Of a stretch of 64,000 bases of DNA, positions 29,501 through 36,739 are shown piece by piece. Source of the DNA: Streptomyces violaceoruber. Lineage in GTDB: Bacteria > Actinomycetota > Actinomycetes > Streptomycetales > Streptomycetaceae. The position numbers and the translations under genes are program-made. Positions within the stretch are counted from its first letter, which is position 1, and each line of letters starts with the position of its first letter. A model generated the notes under the pieces. It was not told the origin of the DNA. It did no database searches and was given only the letters and a program-made list of their open reading frames with translations. The stretch is from NCBI RefSeq assembly GCF_033406955.1, contig NZ_CP137734.1, positions 3,534,001 through 3,598,000 of the forward strand. Reading direction: 5' to 3'.

Positions 29501-29586
29501 ACGGGCTGAGGCGTGCGGTTTCTCGGTGCCGAGGGTGCCGAGGGAGCCGTCGAGCTTGACGAGCTGGTGGTGCGGCGTCGCGGCAT
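26569..29586 (-). CDS. Large membrane protein with LysM and BTAD domains
   Basis: A 1005-residue protein. TM helices are at about 40-64, 86-108 and 133-152. A Gln/Ala-rich region (165-215) leads to a LysM-like domain (219-282; SLWEVAERHLGDGRRYKEIFELN, then SLIRPGWIMEMP). A Pro-rich linker and a fourth hydrophobic pair at about 385-405 follow, then a long soluble C-terminus ending (about 865-1005) in a bacterial transcriptional activator (BTAD/SARP-type TPR) domain. Similar LysM-BTAD proteins occur beside Streptomyces tad loci. Probably a wall-linked scaffold or signalling protein of the pilus; no DNA-binding OmpR-type domain is obvious. ATG 29586. Confidence 0.78.
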   Translation of the reverse strand: MPRRRTTSSSSSTAPSAPSAPRNRTPQPVRVRRRTFGDFVKAFLAFVVLAGLVVGVPFALAVTAGWPFPGGAPSLDWLQREITVQTFLHILTVIVWLAWAQFTACVLVEVKAALSGVGVPGRVPGSGPSQLLARQLVAALLLVGATAASLTPGLSQLGQSLEGNQKPSVAAAQQTPGIFAQQQEQAAATANALAEQAGQAGQDAARADGGSSAAHGDTKYYRIQPPEGRHHDSLWEVAERHLGDGRRYKEIFELNKDRVQPDGSRLSEASLIRPGWIMEMPGDARGGELVEMPDEAPDVSEQVQQQISDYAKSGDHAQGSGGGDAQVSLPEQRPAPTPANPASPVTPATPVPGTGQEHATPAAGQEGHSFGLPEALLAAPLLAAGLLGALGRRRRQAMWQSALGAVGGRRGMEPPTPTGDAQDVQDALLVGADPEGVRLLDRSLRGLAASLTAESRPLPVVYAAWMSGNGDLHLQLAQPAGKPPAPWQQGQDQTFWMLARSDAEGYEEAETAAPYPGLVSLGTMDDSRLLLNLEAVPGIVSLGGTEADRAAVFASVAAELATNGWSDRMTITLVGFGDDLTPLAPNRIRHLDGFEDLFETMSAETRQRRGALGAAGHDSVLTGRTGPAQHTRWAPHLVLLAAQPSDDDALRLAELAADAGRLGIGYLVGTEGTDLPGAAWEMEITGAGRLLAPLLGLELDAQMLPAAQRRAVVELFTDADPGSGPGSDPEGGPGRPANAPPFLVDISEQGRPAVYARLVGSYEIIGLDTPDGERSALLHEALALLLLHREGVHPRVLSSALWPRGVTADVRDALLERLRAWLGSDPDGTPRLGTDATGRLTLAKSVVSDLDVLRSLYYEATQGRGAGSRQVRGRLLTDALVLVRGPLLADRPEGRYRWLTHEIVDAQLPLLVADTGLALSEFHLEKNRAEKAIEALTAALRTAPADERLWHELLRATHTTGDPGRLRALAADLVARSGARGVPPRTEALLDELLPTWREGVSAAG

Positions 29587-29869
29587 GGGCGGAGTCCTGG
29601 GTCGTGGTCGTGGGCGGCGAAAGCCGCGGGGGCGTCCGGTAAGAGGGGTGTGCTGAGCCTACCGAGATCTTATGGACTCCCACCGGCGGCGGCGAAGGGG
29701 TGAGGGAGGCCCACATCACAACGTCCGCCCGTTTCACGCCCTTTGCCCGCCTCTACGGAGACCCCCTTCACACACCGCACACAAACCCCGAAAACCGGTC
29801 AGAGGCCGTGCACGCACCCCTGGTAGCTTCGTTCCCTGTCGCACACGCCGCATCCCGGGGGGAACACCA

Positions 29870-30535
29870 GTGGCCCGCAGCGCCCTCACCATGACCGCCG
29901 CCACCTTCGCCGCGACGGCGGCCCTGCTCCTGACCGCCTGCGGCGGAGACGGCGACGAGTCGTCCCCGGACGACATCAAGGGGGCGGGGACGGGGGCCGG
30001 CAATCCTTCCTCATCGGCCTCCACGCCGGGCACGGCCGACGCGAACCGGCCGGACGTGAGCCTGCCCGAGGACTTGAAGCTGGTCTTCGACTTCCAGCGG
30101 CCGTCGGACGCGGACCAGGCCGCAGCGCTGGAGGATGCCGCGAACTACATCCGCGCCCTGGACCACGGCATCGCGCAGCAGGATCCGAACGACCCTGCTT
30201 ATCAGTTCTATTCGACCGGCGGCGCCGAGAAATACGCGAAGTCCCAGATCGAGGCGTGGGTCAAGGACGGCTGGACGGTCACCGGAGACGACCGGTACTT
30301 CAACGCCAGTATCGATCCCGTGGGTGAGGGCAAGTCGGTGCTCGTCAGCTTCTGCCGCAACCAGGCGAAGTTCTACAGCAAGAAGGTCAAGACCGGGAAG
30401 GTCAACTACACCGAGGAGAACCTGGACAGCTACCAGAAGTTCAGCCTGCTGATGAGCCCCTCCGAGGCGTCGGCGGCGGTGTGGCAGGCGCGGCAGATCG
30501 AGGTGCAGGGACGGGTGAAGGAGTGCAAGGGATGA
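29870..30535 (+). CDS. Lipoprotein of WXG module A
   Basis: A 221-residue exported lipoprotein; GTG 29870 preceded by GGGGGAA. The lipobox is LLLTACGG, then a Ser/Thr/Gly linker to about residue 60. The mature domain contains DVSLPEDLKLVFDF, EDAANYIRAL and KKVKTGKV. These recur almost unchanged in the lipoprotein at 52622, so the two are paralogues about 220 residues long. The function is unknown. The next gene overlaps by 4 bp (ATGA), and the same lipoprotein/exported-protein pair is repeated at 52622-54375. Confidence 0.85.
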   Translation: MARSALTMTAATFAATAALLLTACGGDGDESSPDDIKGAGTGAGNPSSSASTPGTADANRPDVSLPEDLKLVFDFQRPSDADQAAALEDAANYIRALDHGIAQQDPNDPAYQFYSTGGAEKYAKSQIEAWVKDGWTVTGDDRYFNASIDPVGEGKSVLVSFCRNQAKFYSKKVKTGKVNYTEENLDSYQKFSLLMSPSEASAAVWQARQIEVQGRVKECKG

Positions 30536-31641
30536 CCGTGCGTCGTCGCCGCCTCTACTGGTCGTCCGCAGCTCTGTCGATCGCCATGGTCGGAGGCCTG
30601 GCCCCGGCGGCCCATGCCAACGGCACGCCCGGCAACACCACGACGCCTCCAGCCGACGAGAGCCCCAAGGGCGACACGAACGGCCGCACCCTGCTGTCGT
30701 CGGTCTCCCAGTCCAGGATTCGGCTCACCTATCTCGACGGCCGGACCGGCAGCGGCTCCATGGAGGACCTCACCTCCGTCGACCCCAACTGGGAGCCGCC
30801 CGTCTGCTGGTACGAGCCGGTGTTCACACCGGAACAGCTCAAGTCCGCGGTCACGGACCTCAAGAAGAACGGCGGCCTGGGTGCCGTGAACGCCCACGAG
30901 TTCTGGACCTCGGGCATCTTCGTGGATCACTACGAGGAGGGCGAGGAGCAGGACAACTTCGACGTCAACTCGTCGAAGAACACCATGGCCAAGGGCTACA
31001 AGGACTACAACGTGGGCAAGGACGGCATGTTCTGGCGCAGCGTCGTCCGCAAGGGACACGAGCACGACACCAAGGCCTGGGACTGCGGCCGCATCATGTT
31101 CTGGCAGGACGCCGGCACGATCCCGGACGACGAGCACGCCCCCACCCCCGAGACGCTCGCGGCCTACGCGTACGACCAGATCGACGTACCCAAGACCGAG
31201 GTCGAGCTGAAGCCCCAGGCGGAGTCCACGGTGAACCTGCCGACCTGGGTCTGGCTGGACAAGGGCACCTTCAAGGAGGTCAAGGTCCGGGCCGAGCTGC
31301 CGGGCACCGGCCTGTGGGCGGAGACGACCGCGAAGCCCGTCGCCCTCCATCTGGAACCCGGCACGGCCGACGCCGAGACCTTCCCCGCCTCTGGCGACTG
31401 CGAGATCAACGCCGACGGCTCCATCGGTACGCCGTACACGAAGGGCAAGGCCGACGAGACGCCTCCCTGCGGCATCCGCTACCTACGCGCATCGAACGGC
31501 GAGCCGTACCAACTGAAGGCCTCGATCACCTGGGAGATCTCCTGGGAGGGCAACGGCGGCGCCCAGGGCGACCTGCCGGACGGCACCTTCGAGACGACCC
31601 AGGACATGGAAGTCCAGGAGATCCAGTCCATCAACCGCTGA
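30532..31641 (+). CDS. Exported protein of WXG module A (paralogue of 53290-54375)
   Basis: A 369-residue secreted protein with a signal peptide (MTVRRRRLYWSS, hydrophobic core, PAAHA cleavage near residue 28). No known domain. Strongly conserved with the 361-residue protein at 53290: PVCWYEP near residue 90, GYKDYNVGKDGMFW, VNLPTWVWLDK, ASGDCEINADGSIGTPY, TPPCGIRYLR and the C-terminal VQEIQSINR. No C-terminal anchor. Always paired with the upstream lipoprotein, so the two probably work together outside the membrane. Confidence 0.82.
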   Translation: MTVRRRRLYWSSAALSIAMVGGLAPAAHANGTPGNTTTPPADESPKGDTNGRTLLSSVSQSRIRLTYLDGRTGSGSMEDLTSVDPNWEPPVCWYEPVFTPEQLKSAVTDLKKNGGLGAVNAHEFWTSGIFVDHYEEGEEQDNFDVNSSKNTMAKGYKDYNVGKDGMFWRSVVRKGHEHDTKAWDCGRIMFWQDAGTIPDDEHAPTPETLAAYAYDQIDVPKTEVELKPQAESTVNLPTWVWLDKGTFKEVKVRAELPGTGLWAETTAKPVALHLEPGTADAETFPASGDCEINADGSIGTPYTKGKADETPPCGIRYLRASNGEPYQLKASITWEISWEGNGGAQGDLPDGTFETTQDMEVQEIQSINR

Positions 31642-31885
31642 ACAGCTCCTCGGCCCGCTCGACACTCAGCGCACGCCGTGCCCAAACTTCGAGTTGGTCG
31701 AGGTCCCAGCAGTCGAGCACGCGCTCCCGCAGAGCGAAGCACACCGGGATGTCCCGCCATTCGAGAATGCGGAGCGTCATCCTGGCCCGCTCCTGGATCC
31801 GGCCCTCCACCCGGCCTTCCTCGCGGACCTGCACAGCCACTGGGTTGTCGAAGAAGTAACGGATCCTCCTAGGCACGCGTCCCAC
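31631..31885 (-). CDS. C-terminal fragment resembling Rpn-family (PD-(D/E)XK) proteins
   Basis: An 84-residue frame from GTG 31885. It contains REEGRVEGRIQERA, a spacer, then RILEWRDIPVCFALRERV and DLDQLEVWARRA. That pattern (EGRxEGRxE followed by a helical tail with DLDxLxxWxxRA) ends Streptomyces proteins of the Rpn/transposase-like nuclease family, normally about 280-300 residues. The nuclease domain is missing, so this is either a degraded gene or a free C-terminal module. It ends 11 bp inside the convergent exported-protein gene. Confidence 0.5.
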   Translation of the reverse strand: MGRVPRRIRYFFDNPVAVQVREEGRVEGRIQERARMTLRILEWRDIPVCFALRERVLDCWDLDQLEVWARRALSVERAEELFSG

Positions 31886-31911
31886 CTCTCCGGTACGGCC
31901 CGATCGTCCCG

Positions 31912-32337
31912 CTACGCCGCGACAAGGTCACACCACACGTACTTGCCCCGGTTCCCGCCCCTGGCCAGCGGTTGCCACCCCCACAGGTCGGCACACGCCC
32001 GCACGAGCGCGAGGCCGCGCCCCTCCTCCGCCTCCGTGAGCGCGTCCAGGTTCCCGGGCGGCTCCGGCGGCCCCGGGTCCGCGTCCCACGCCCCGACCCG
32101 CAGCACGCCGGCCGCCCAGCGCACGCGCAGCGCGGCAGGACCTTTGGTGTGCCGTACGGCGTTGGAGACCAGCTCGGTCGCGAGCAACTCGGCGGTGTCC
32201 ACGAGGCGGATGAGGCCGTGCATGGTGAGGATGAGACGAAGAGTGCGGCGGCAGACGGTGACGGCGCGCAGGTCGTTCGGGATGTAGAGGGTGTACTCCC
32301 AGGGGGCCGCAGGATCGACTGGCTCGTTCTCGGGCAT
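31912..32337 (-). CDS. ATP-binding protein, anti-sigma-factor kinase (HATPase_c) family
   Basis: A 141-residue GHKL-type ATPase of the RsbW/SpoIIAB-like family abundant in Streptomyces. The N-box ELLATELVSNAVRHT is near residues 48-62, the G1-type region DADPGPPEPP near 84-93 and the EEGRGLALV G2 motif near 103-111. A short helix-strand N-terminus is present. Divergently transcribed from an XRE-DUF5753 regulator followed by a DUF397 gene, a common Streptomyces trio (whiJ-like) thought to control development. ATG at 32337. Confidence 0.88.
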   Translation of the reverse strand: MPENEPVDPAAPWEYTLYIPNDLRAVTVCRRTLRLILTMHGLIRLVDTAELLATELVSNAVRHTKGPAALRVRWAAGVLRVGAWDADPGPPEPPGNLDALTEAEEGRGLALVRACADLWGWQPLARGGNRGKYVWCDLVAA

Positions 32338-32461
32338 GGGTGAACTCCGTTCGGCGGTCGGATAATTGGCCGGTGGCTTCGCCGCTCACCAAGGCATGGC
32401 GAAACGGTGCACTTCCGGCACTCGTCGGCACCACACAGTGCGCGTTACGTCACCGACGGTA

Positions 32462-32479
32462 TTTCCTAGTTTTAGGAAA
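32462..32479. promoter_or_regulatory. Palindromic operator candidate upstream of the XRE regulator
   Basis: TTTCCTA-GTTT-TAGGAAA, a perfect 7-bp inverted repeat with a 4-base centre. It overlaps the -35 position relative to a good -10 (TATTCT, 32496-32501). The location suits autoregulation by the downstream helix-turn-helix protein. Confidence 0.55.
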
Positions 32480-32495
32480 CCGCAAGCGCCTGCCG

Positions 32496-32501
32496 TATTC
32501 T
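32496..32501 (+). promoter_or_regulatory. -10 element of the XRE-DUF397 promoter
   Basis: TATTCT, 51 bases before the TTG start. A TTAGGA lies 18 bases upstream within the palindrome and may serve as a weak -35. Confidence 0.45.
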
Positions 32502-32552
32502 GACCCCCGAACGAGCTACGCAGCACCAGCAGTTGAACCCAGGAGGCGTCGG

Positions 32553-33404
32553 TTGCCGCCGAAGAGACACCTCACGGCCCGCAGGGTGCGCTTGGGCTGT
32601 GAGCTGCGCAAACTGCGTGAGTCGATGGGCATGAAGTCCAGGGAGGCCGCCGCACTACTCGGCGCCGACTCGGTCCAGATGAGCCAAATCGAGTCCGGGG
32701 TCGCCGGGGTGAGCGCCAAACGCCTACGCCGCCTCGCGGTGCACTACGCCTGCACGGACGAAGGGCTGATCGAGGCACTGGTGGCCATGGCCACTGACCG
32801 CACCCGTGGCTGGTGGGAGGAATACCGGGGCGTACTGCCCCCAGTCTTCCTGGACACCGCCGAGGTCGAACACCATGCGACGGCCCTGCGGGAAATCGTG
32901 ATCACTCACGTCCCGGGACTGCTCCAGACCACCGACTACGCCCGCGCGGTGTACACGTACATGATGCCGGGCCTGCCCGACAGCGAACTGACGCCGCGTA
33001 TCGAACACCGGATGCGGCGGCGCTGCGTGATCGAGGGTGCCGAACCGACGCCCTACGAGACGATCATTCACGAGTTCGCCCTCAGGGTTCGTGTTGCCGA
33101 CCGCGCCGTGGCACAGGCTCAGCTACACCAAATTCTGACGCAGATCGAGGACGGTCACGCGACCGTCCGCATCATCCCCGCCGACCAGGACGGTTTCGCC
33201 GGCGCCGAAGCTTCGATGATGCAGGCATGCGGCCCTGTGCCCCAGTTGGACACGGTGCTTCGGGACTCACCCACGGGCACTGCCTTCATTGATGCGGAAC
33301 CTCAGCTGAACCAGCTTCGAACACTGTTCCGTAAGGTGGAGAAGGCGTCGCTGAGCCCGGCGGCGTCCCGGGACTTCATCCACCGTTTGACGAAGGAACT
33401 GTGA
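32553..33404 (+). CDS. XRE-family transcriptional regulator with DUF5753 domain
   Basis: A 283-residue regulator. The helix-turn-helix is at about residues 13-68 (LRKLRESMGMKSREAAALLG, QMSQIESG). A DUF5753 effector domain of about 180 residues follows, with HVPGLLQTTDYARAV and RRRCVIEG typical of the WhiJ/SCO4543-like family. The start is set at TTG 32553 because AGGAGG lies exactly 7 bases upstream and the HTH then begins at the usual distance; the longer frame to 32340 crosses the promoter. Followed by DUF397. Confidence 0.9.
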   Translation: MPPKRHLTARRVRLGCELRKLRESMGMKSREAAALLGADSVQMSQIESGVAGVSAKRLRRLAVHYACTDEGLIEALVAMATDRTRGWWEEYRGVLPPVFLDTAEVEHHATALREIVITHVPGLLQTTDYARAVYTYMMPGLPDSELTPRIEHRMRRRCVIEGAEPTPYETIIHEFALRVRVADRAVAQAQLHQILTQIEDGHATVRIIPADQDGFAGAEASMMQACGPVPQLDTVLRDSPTGTAFIDAEPQLNQLRTLFRKVEKASLSPAASRDFIHRLTKEL

Positions 33405-33412
33405 GGCGAGCA

Positions 33413-33628
33413 GTGACCGAGACGCTGCGCTGGCGGAAGTCGTCGTTCTCCGGCGGTGGCGACGGCAACACCTGCGTGGAGATCGCAGCGCTGCCAGACC
33501 GCGTGGCCATACGCGACTCGAAGGCGCCCTCACAGGGCACACTCACCATCCCGGTCGGCTCTTTCGACGCCCTCATACAGAGCCTCAAGACGCCACTGTC
33601 CGACCGGGCGCACGCTCGGGTGCGCTAA
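33413..33628 (+). CDS. DUF397 domain protein
   Basis: A 71-residue acidic small protein with the DUF397 signature WRKSSFSGGGDGNTCVEIA and AIRDSKAP. DUF397 proteins act as partners or antagonists of the adjacent XRE-DUF5753 regulators in Streptomyces. The start is set at GTG 33413 (GAGG 7 bases upstream); an alternative GTG at 33401 would overlap the regulator stop by 4 bp and add four residues. Confidence 0.88.
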   Translation: MTETLRWRKSSFSGGGDGNTCVEIAALPDRVAIRDSKAPSQGTLTIPVGSFDALIQSLKTPLSDRAHARVR

Positions 33629-33681
33629 GTTCAGACGCGCGTTCTAAGTGAAGGCATCGCACGTGCACGGGGGAGAACACG

Positions 33682-35262
33682 GTGTCGCACAGGCCGGCGG
33701 ACTGGTACGTACTCGACCTGGACAATGACCCGACGCCGGGCGACCCCGACCGCATTCGCAAACTCGCCGGCACCCTGCACGACTTCGCCGACGACGTGTC
33801 CGACGTACTGCGCGACCTCAAGGGCATCGCCAAGGAGGAGGAGATCCTCTCCTGGGCGGGCAAGACGGCGGAGGTGTTCGCCGAGGAGTTCGAGGACGCC
33901 CCGAAGAAGCTGCGCAAGCTGAAGAAGTCGTACGGCCTGGCGGGTGACGCGCTGGCCACCTTCTGGCCCGATCTCCAGGATGCCCAGGAGAAGGCCGACA
34001 AGGCGCTGCGCGACGGCCGCAAGGCCCGTCAGGAACTCACCACCGCGCAGACCGCACTGACCGGTGCCGAGGACTGGGTGCGCAGGGCGACCGAGAAGAG
34101 CGACTCGTACGACCCGGCCAAGAACGGCGGCAAGGACGTCCCCAAGCCCGACGAGGCCGACGTCCGCCGCGCCACGCGTGACGCCCAGCACGCGAAGGCC
34201 CGACAGGCGGCGGCCGAGCGGAACGTGGAGAGCGCCCAGAGCGCCCTCGACGCGGCCAAGAAGCTCGCCGGTCAGGCGAAGGGGCTGCGCGAGGAGGCCG
34301 CCCGCCGGACGGTGACCAAGCTCCGGGAGGCCTCCGACGCCGGTATCCCCAACCGGCACTGGTGGGAGGAGATCGGCGACTGGGTCTCCGACCACTGGGA
34401 CGAGATCGTCACCATATGCAAGTGGGTCGTGACAATCGTCGGCATCATCGTGATGATCGTGGGCGGCCCGCTGGGCTGGTTGGTGTTCGCTGCGGCACTC
34501 GTCGTGATGGCGGACACGATAAGAAAGGTCATCAAGGGTGAGGCGGGCTGGGGCGACCTCCTATGGGCAGCCCTGGACTGCATACCCGCCACCAAGGGCT
34601 TCACCAGCCTCGCCAAGCTCGGCAAACTGTGGAAGGCGGGCGGGCTGAAGGCACTCGGCGCCGGGGCCATGGGCGGCATCGGTGGTGGTTTGAAGAACCT
34701 CGCCAACAGCGTACGCAACCTGAAAAATGTACGCTTCTCACTGTTCAGCATGATGGGGAAAAGCCGATGGTGGAAGGCCGACTCACCCCACGTCGCTCCG
34801 CCCGGTCGACAAGCAGACGACGCCCTGCCGTCCGACATGCCCATTTATCACAAGCCAGGGGCAACTGCTATCGGATATGACCCGGCAACTCTCCGGAATT
34901 TCGATGTCGCGGAGCGACTGCCCGGCTACCAGGATGTCATCATTCACGGCACGACCGATGGCCGAATGGTTGCCGGCCAGGTCAACCGAGCAGGACAGCG
35001 AGCGGGCGGACACGACGTGCACCCCAACCATGTCCTCGACACGATCAATCGCATACCGGGCTACAATGGCGAGCCGATCCGAATGCTCACCTGTCATTCC
35101 GGGACGGCTCAGCCCGAAGTGATCCAGCACATGGCGAACTCTCTGGGGGTCCCCGTCAAGGCCCCGACCAACGCAGTGGGTGTTCCCTCCTTCGGTGACG
35201 GCCCCTTCACTCCCCAAATTAAGGACAACGGGTCATGGCTCACCTTCCTGCCCATGGCGTGA
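33682..35262 (+). CDS. WXG-domain effector with putative His/Cys toxin C-terminus
   Basis: A 526-residue protein starting at GTG 33682 (GGGGGAG upstream). Residues 1-215 are helical with a DPTPGDPDRI segment and a WAG (WxG) turn at 58-60, matching the N-terminal secretion-type domains at 39308, 55409 and 58106. A hydrophobic segment (about 244-276) and a Gly/Lys-rich linker follow. Residues from about 385 to 526 are unique to this copy: VIIHGTTDG (His422-Gly423) and IRMLTCHSGTA (Cys471), then LGVPVKAPTNAV. This order of HG and xxC resembles clan CD (caspase-like) peptidase or polymorphic-toxin domains. Toxin activity is inferred. Confidence 0.78.
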   Translation: MSHRPADWYVLDLDNDPTPGDPDRIRKLAGTLHDFADDVSDVLRDLKGIAKEEEILSWAGKTAEVFAEEFEDAPKKLRKLKKSYGLAGDALATFWPDLQDAQEKADKALRDGRKARQELTTAQTALTGAEDWVRRATEKSDSYDPAKNGGKDVPKPDEADVRRATRDAQHAKARQAAAERNVESAQSALDAAKKLAGQAKGLREEAARRTVTKLREASDAGIPNRHWWEEIGDWVSDHWDEIVTICKWVVTIVGIIVMIVGGPLGWLVFAAALVVMADTIRKVIKGEAGWGDLLWAALDCIPATKGFTSLAKLGKLWKAGGLKALGAGAMGGIGGGLKNLANSVRNLKNVRFSLFSMMGKSRWWKADSPHVAPPGRQADDALPSDMPIYHKPGATAIGYDPATLRNFDVAERLPGYQDVIIHGTTDGRMVAGQVNRAGQRAGGHDVHPNHVLDTINRIPGYNGEPIRMLTCHSGTAQPEVIQHMANSLGVPVKAPTNAVGVPSFGDGPFTPQIKDNGSWLTFLPMA

Positions 35263-35287
35263 GCCTCAGCGAACATATGGAGCCCAC

Positions 35288-35683
35288 ATGATTAACCCGG
35301 TAGGTTTCTTTTCAGAGCTCAGCCCTGGATGGGGACTCCCTGAGAGTGGTTCGATCAGAGAGGCAGTACGATCTTCGGGTGAGGCGGATGAAGCAGAGAT
35401 TGTCTCGTACCTGCTGAACGGTACTGAGATCTGGAGCGAAATGAGTGCGGGGCCAGACGTACTGGACCCCGAGGGTCAACTCCTGACCGGTATCGGTTCT
35501 TTGTACACTGACGGCGAATGGATCTGGCGCGGAGACCTTTCGTACTACGTTTCCCACCATCACGTCGCCCTACCCGATCAATTCGTCACGCACATCCGAG
35601 ATTCAAACTACTCACCACCGAAGGTTCCGGAAAACAGGCTCGTCGCGATCGCGACAGAAGATCTTGGCATGTCCCTCGATTAA
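35288..35683 (+). CDS. Probable immunity protein for the upstream effector
   Basis: A 131-residue acidic soluble protein at ATG 35288, 25 bp after the effector stop. No signal peptide. It contains GEWIWRGDLSYYVSHHHVALP, a Trp/Tyr-rich stretch like those seen in small polymorphic-toxin immunity proteins, but I cannot assign a family. By eye the G+C is clearly lower than in the flanking genes, as is the 3' part of the effector, which fits a recently exchanged toxin-immunity cassette. Immunity function rests on position and size. Confidence 0.55.
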   Translation: MINPVGFFSELSPGWGLPESGSIREAVRSSGEADEAEIVSYLLNGTEIWSEMSAGPDVLDPEGQLLTGIGSLYTDGEWIWRGDLSYYVSHHHVALPDQFVTHIRDSNYSPPKVPENRLVAIATEDLGMSLD

Positions 35684-35720
35684 GGCTCCACAGAACGGAC
35701 AGAAAGGGAATGGTAAATCG

Positions 35721-36326
35721 ATGCCCAGCTTCTCGCTGGCCGTTCCGGATTCCTGGTGGGAATTTGACATACGCCCGGAGGGGCGTGAGGCCACGGTACG
35801 AACAATGGTCGACGAACGTGTCCGGGAGACACCGGAGTTGGCCCCCTACCGCGCCGACCTGACCGCCATGCTCCGGAAGATGGCCAAGGACGCCCACGAC
35901 TCCGGTGCCCTCTACCTGGGCTGCATGGCGGAGAACTTCGACGGTGTCCCGCTCGCCGCGACCGTCACCGTGTCCGTGCTCGGCGCCAAGAACAAGCAGG
36001 GGGTCGCTCTGTCCACCGACCCCCGGGCCATCGCCGACAGCCTGCGTACGATCACCGCGCGGCGTGAAGGCGACGCCTGGCGCAAGGTGACGACCGTCGA
36101 CATTCCCGAAGTGGGCCCGGCCGCGCGGACGTACGGCGTGGAGGACGTGCCCGTGGCGCCGGGTGACAGTCGTACCCTGCGTATGGCGCTGACACAGACG
36201 TACATCCCCGTCCCGGGAACCACCGAGCAGGTCGTCCTCGTCTCCGGAGCCAGCCCGGTGCTGGACCTCGCCGAGGCGTTCCACGACATCTTCGACGCTG
36301 TGACCGGCACGTTCCGTTTCGTCTGA
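35721..36326 (+). CDS. About 200-residue soluble partner of WXG module A
   Basis: A 201-residue protein starting at ATG 35721. The N-terminus is FSLAVPDSWWEFDI (a strand-turn typical of Mog1/PsbP-like folds) and the C-terminus is TYIPVPGTTEQVVLVSG then DIFDAVTGTFRF. The same beginning and end recur in the proteins at 37342 and 60584 and more weakly at 36740, 56755 and 59919. No secretion signal. Possibly a cytosolic chaperone or adaptor of the WXG proteins, comparable in position to EspG of mycobacterial ESX systems, though not recognisably EspG by sequence. Confidence 0.65.
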   Translation: MPSFSLAVPDSWWEFDIRPEGREATVRTMVDERVRETPELAPYRADLTAMLRKMAKDAHDSGALYLGCMAENFDGVPLAATVTVSVLGAKNKQGVALSTDPRAIADSLRTITARREGDAWRKVTTVDIPEVGPAARTYGVEDVPVAPGDSRTLRMALTQTYIPVPGTTEQVVLVSGASPVLDLAEAFHDIFDAVTGTFRFV

Positions 36327-36348
36327 CCCGCAGAGAGGACTTCGGGCC

Positions 36349-36684
36349 ATGGGCAAGAGCGACCTCGCACTGCCGTTGACCGAGCTGGAGGACTACGGGC
36401 GCCGACTGCGGTCGCTCAAGACGCGGCTGAACCACACGAAGAAGCTCTTCGAGTCCTACAAGGACGACATCGGCGACGGCAGCGTCAACGACGCGCTGGA
36501 CGACTTCGAGTCCAACTGGGAGGACGGACGTGAGGACATCACCCAGCAGCTCGACGCCCTCGCGAGTATGTCGGACGCCGTGGTCCGCGAGTTCAAGAAG
36601 CTCGACGACGAACTCACCAAGCAGGTCAACGACGCCGTGAAGACGGAGGACAAGCGGGGCAGCAAGGGCGGCAAGGACAAGTAG
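36349..36684 (+). CDS. WXG100-like small helical protein, module A
   Basis: A 111-residue, almost fully helical protein starting at ATG 36349. The central turn reads DDFESNWEDG with Trp57, and the pattern of two long amphipathic helices matches WXG100/ESAT-6 family substrates. The Lys/Gly-rich tail (KRGSKGGKDK) is shared with the proteins at 40729 and 57798. Probably exported through the type VII pathway, or a co-secretion partner of the 526-residue effector. Last gene of module A; convergent with 36740. Confidence 0.72.
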   Translation: MGKSDLALPLTELEDYGRRLRSLKTRLNHTKKLFESYKDDIGDGSVNDALDDFESNWEDGREDITQQLDALASMSDAVVREFKKLDDELTKQVNDAVKTEDKRGSKGGKDK

Positions 36685-36739
36685 CGGGCGTCGACGTCCC
36701 GGTCGACCGGTCGCAGGCGGCGCCCACCTGCCTTCCGTG

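Noticed and set aside
36685-36739. CGGTCGACCG palindrome between convergent genes of modules A and B
   Set aside because: A 10-bp self-complementary word without a loop or longer arms is too weak to call a terminator or recombination site.
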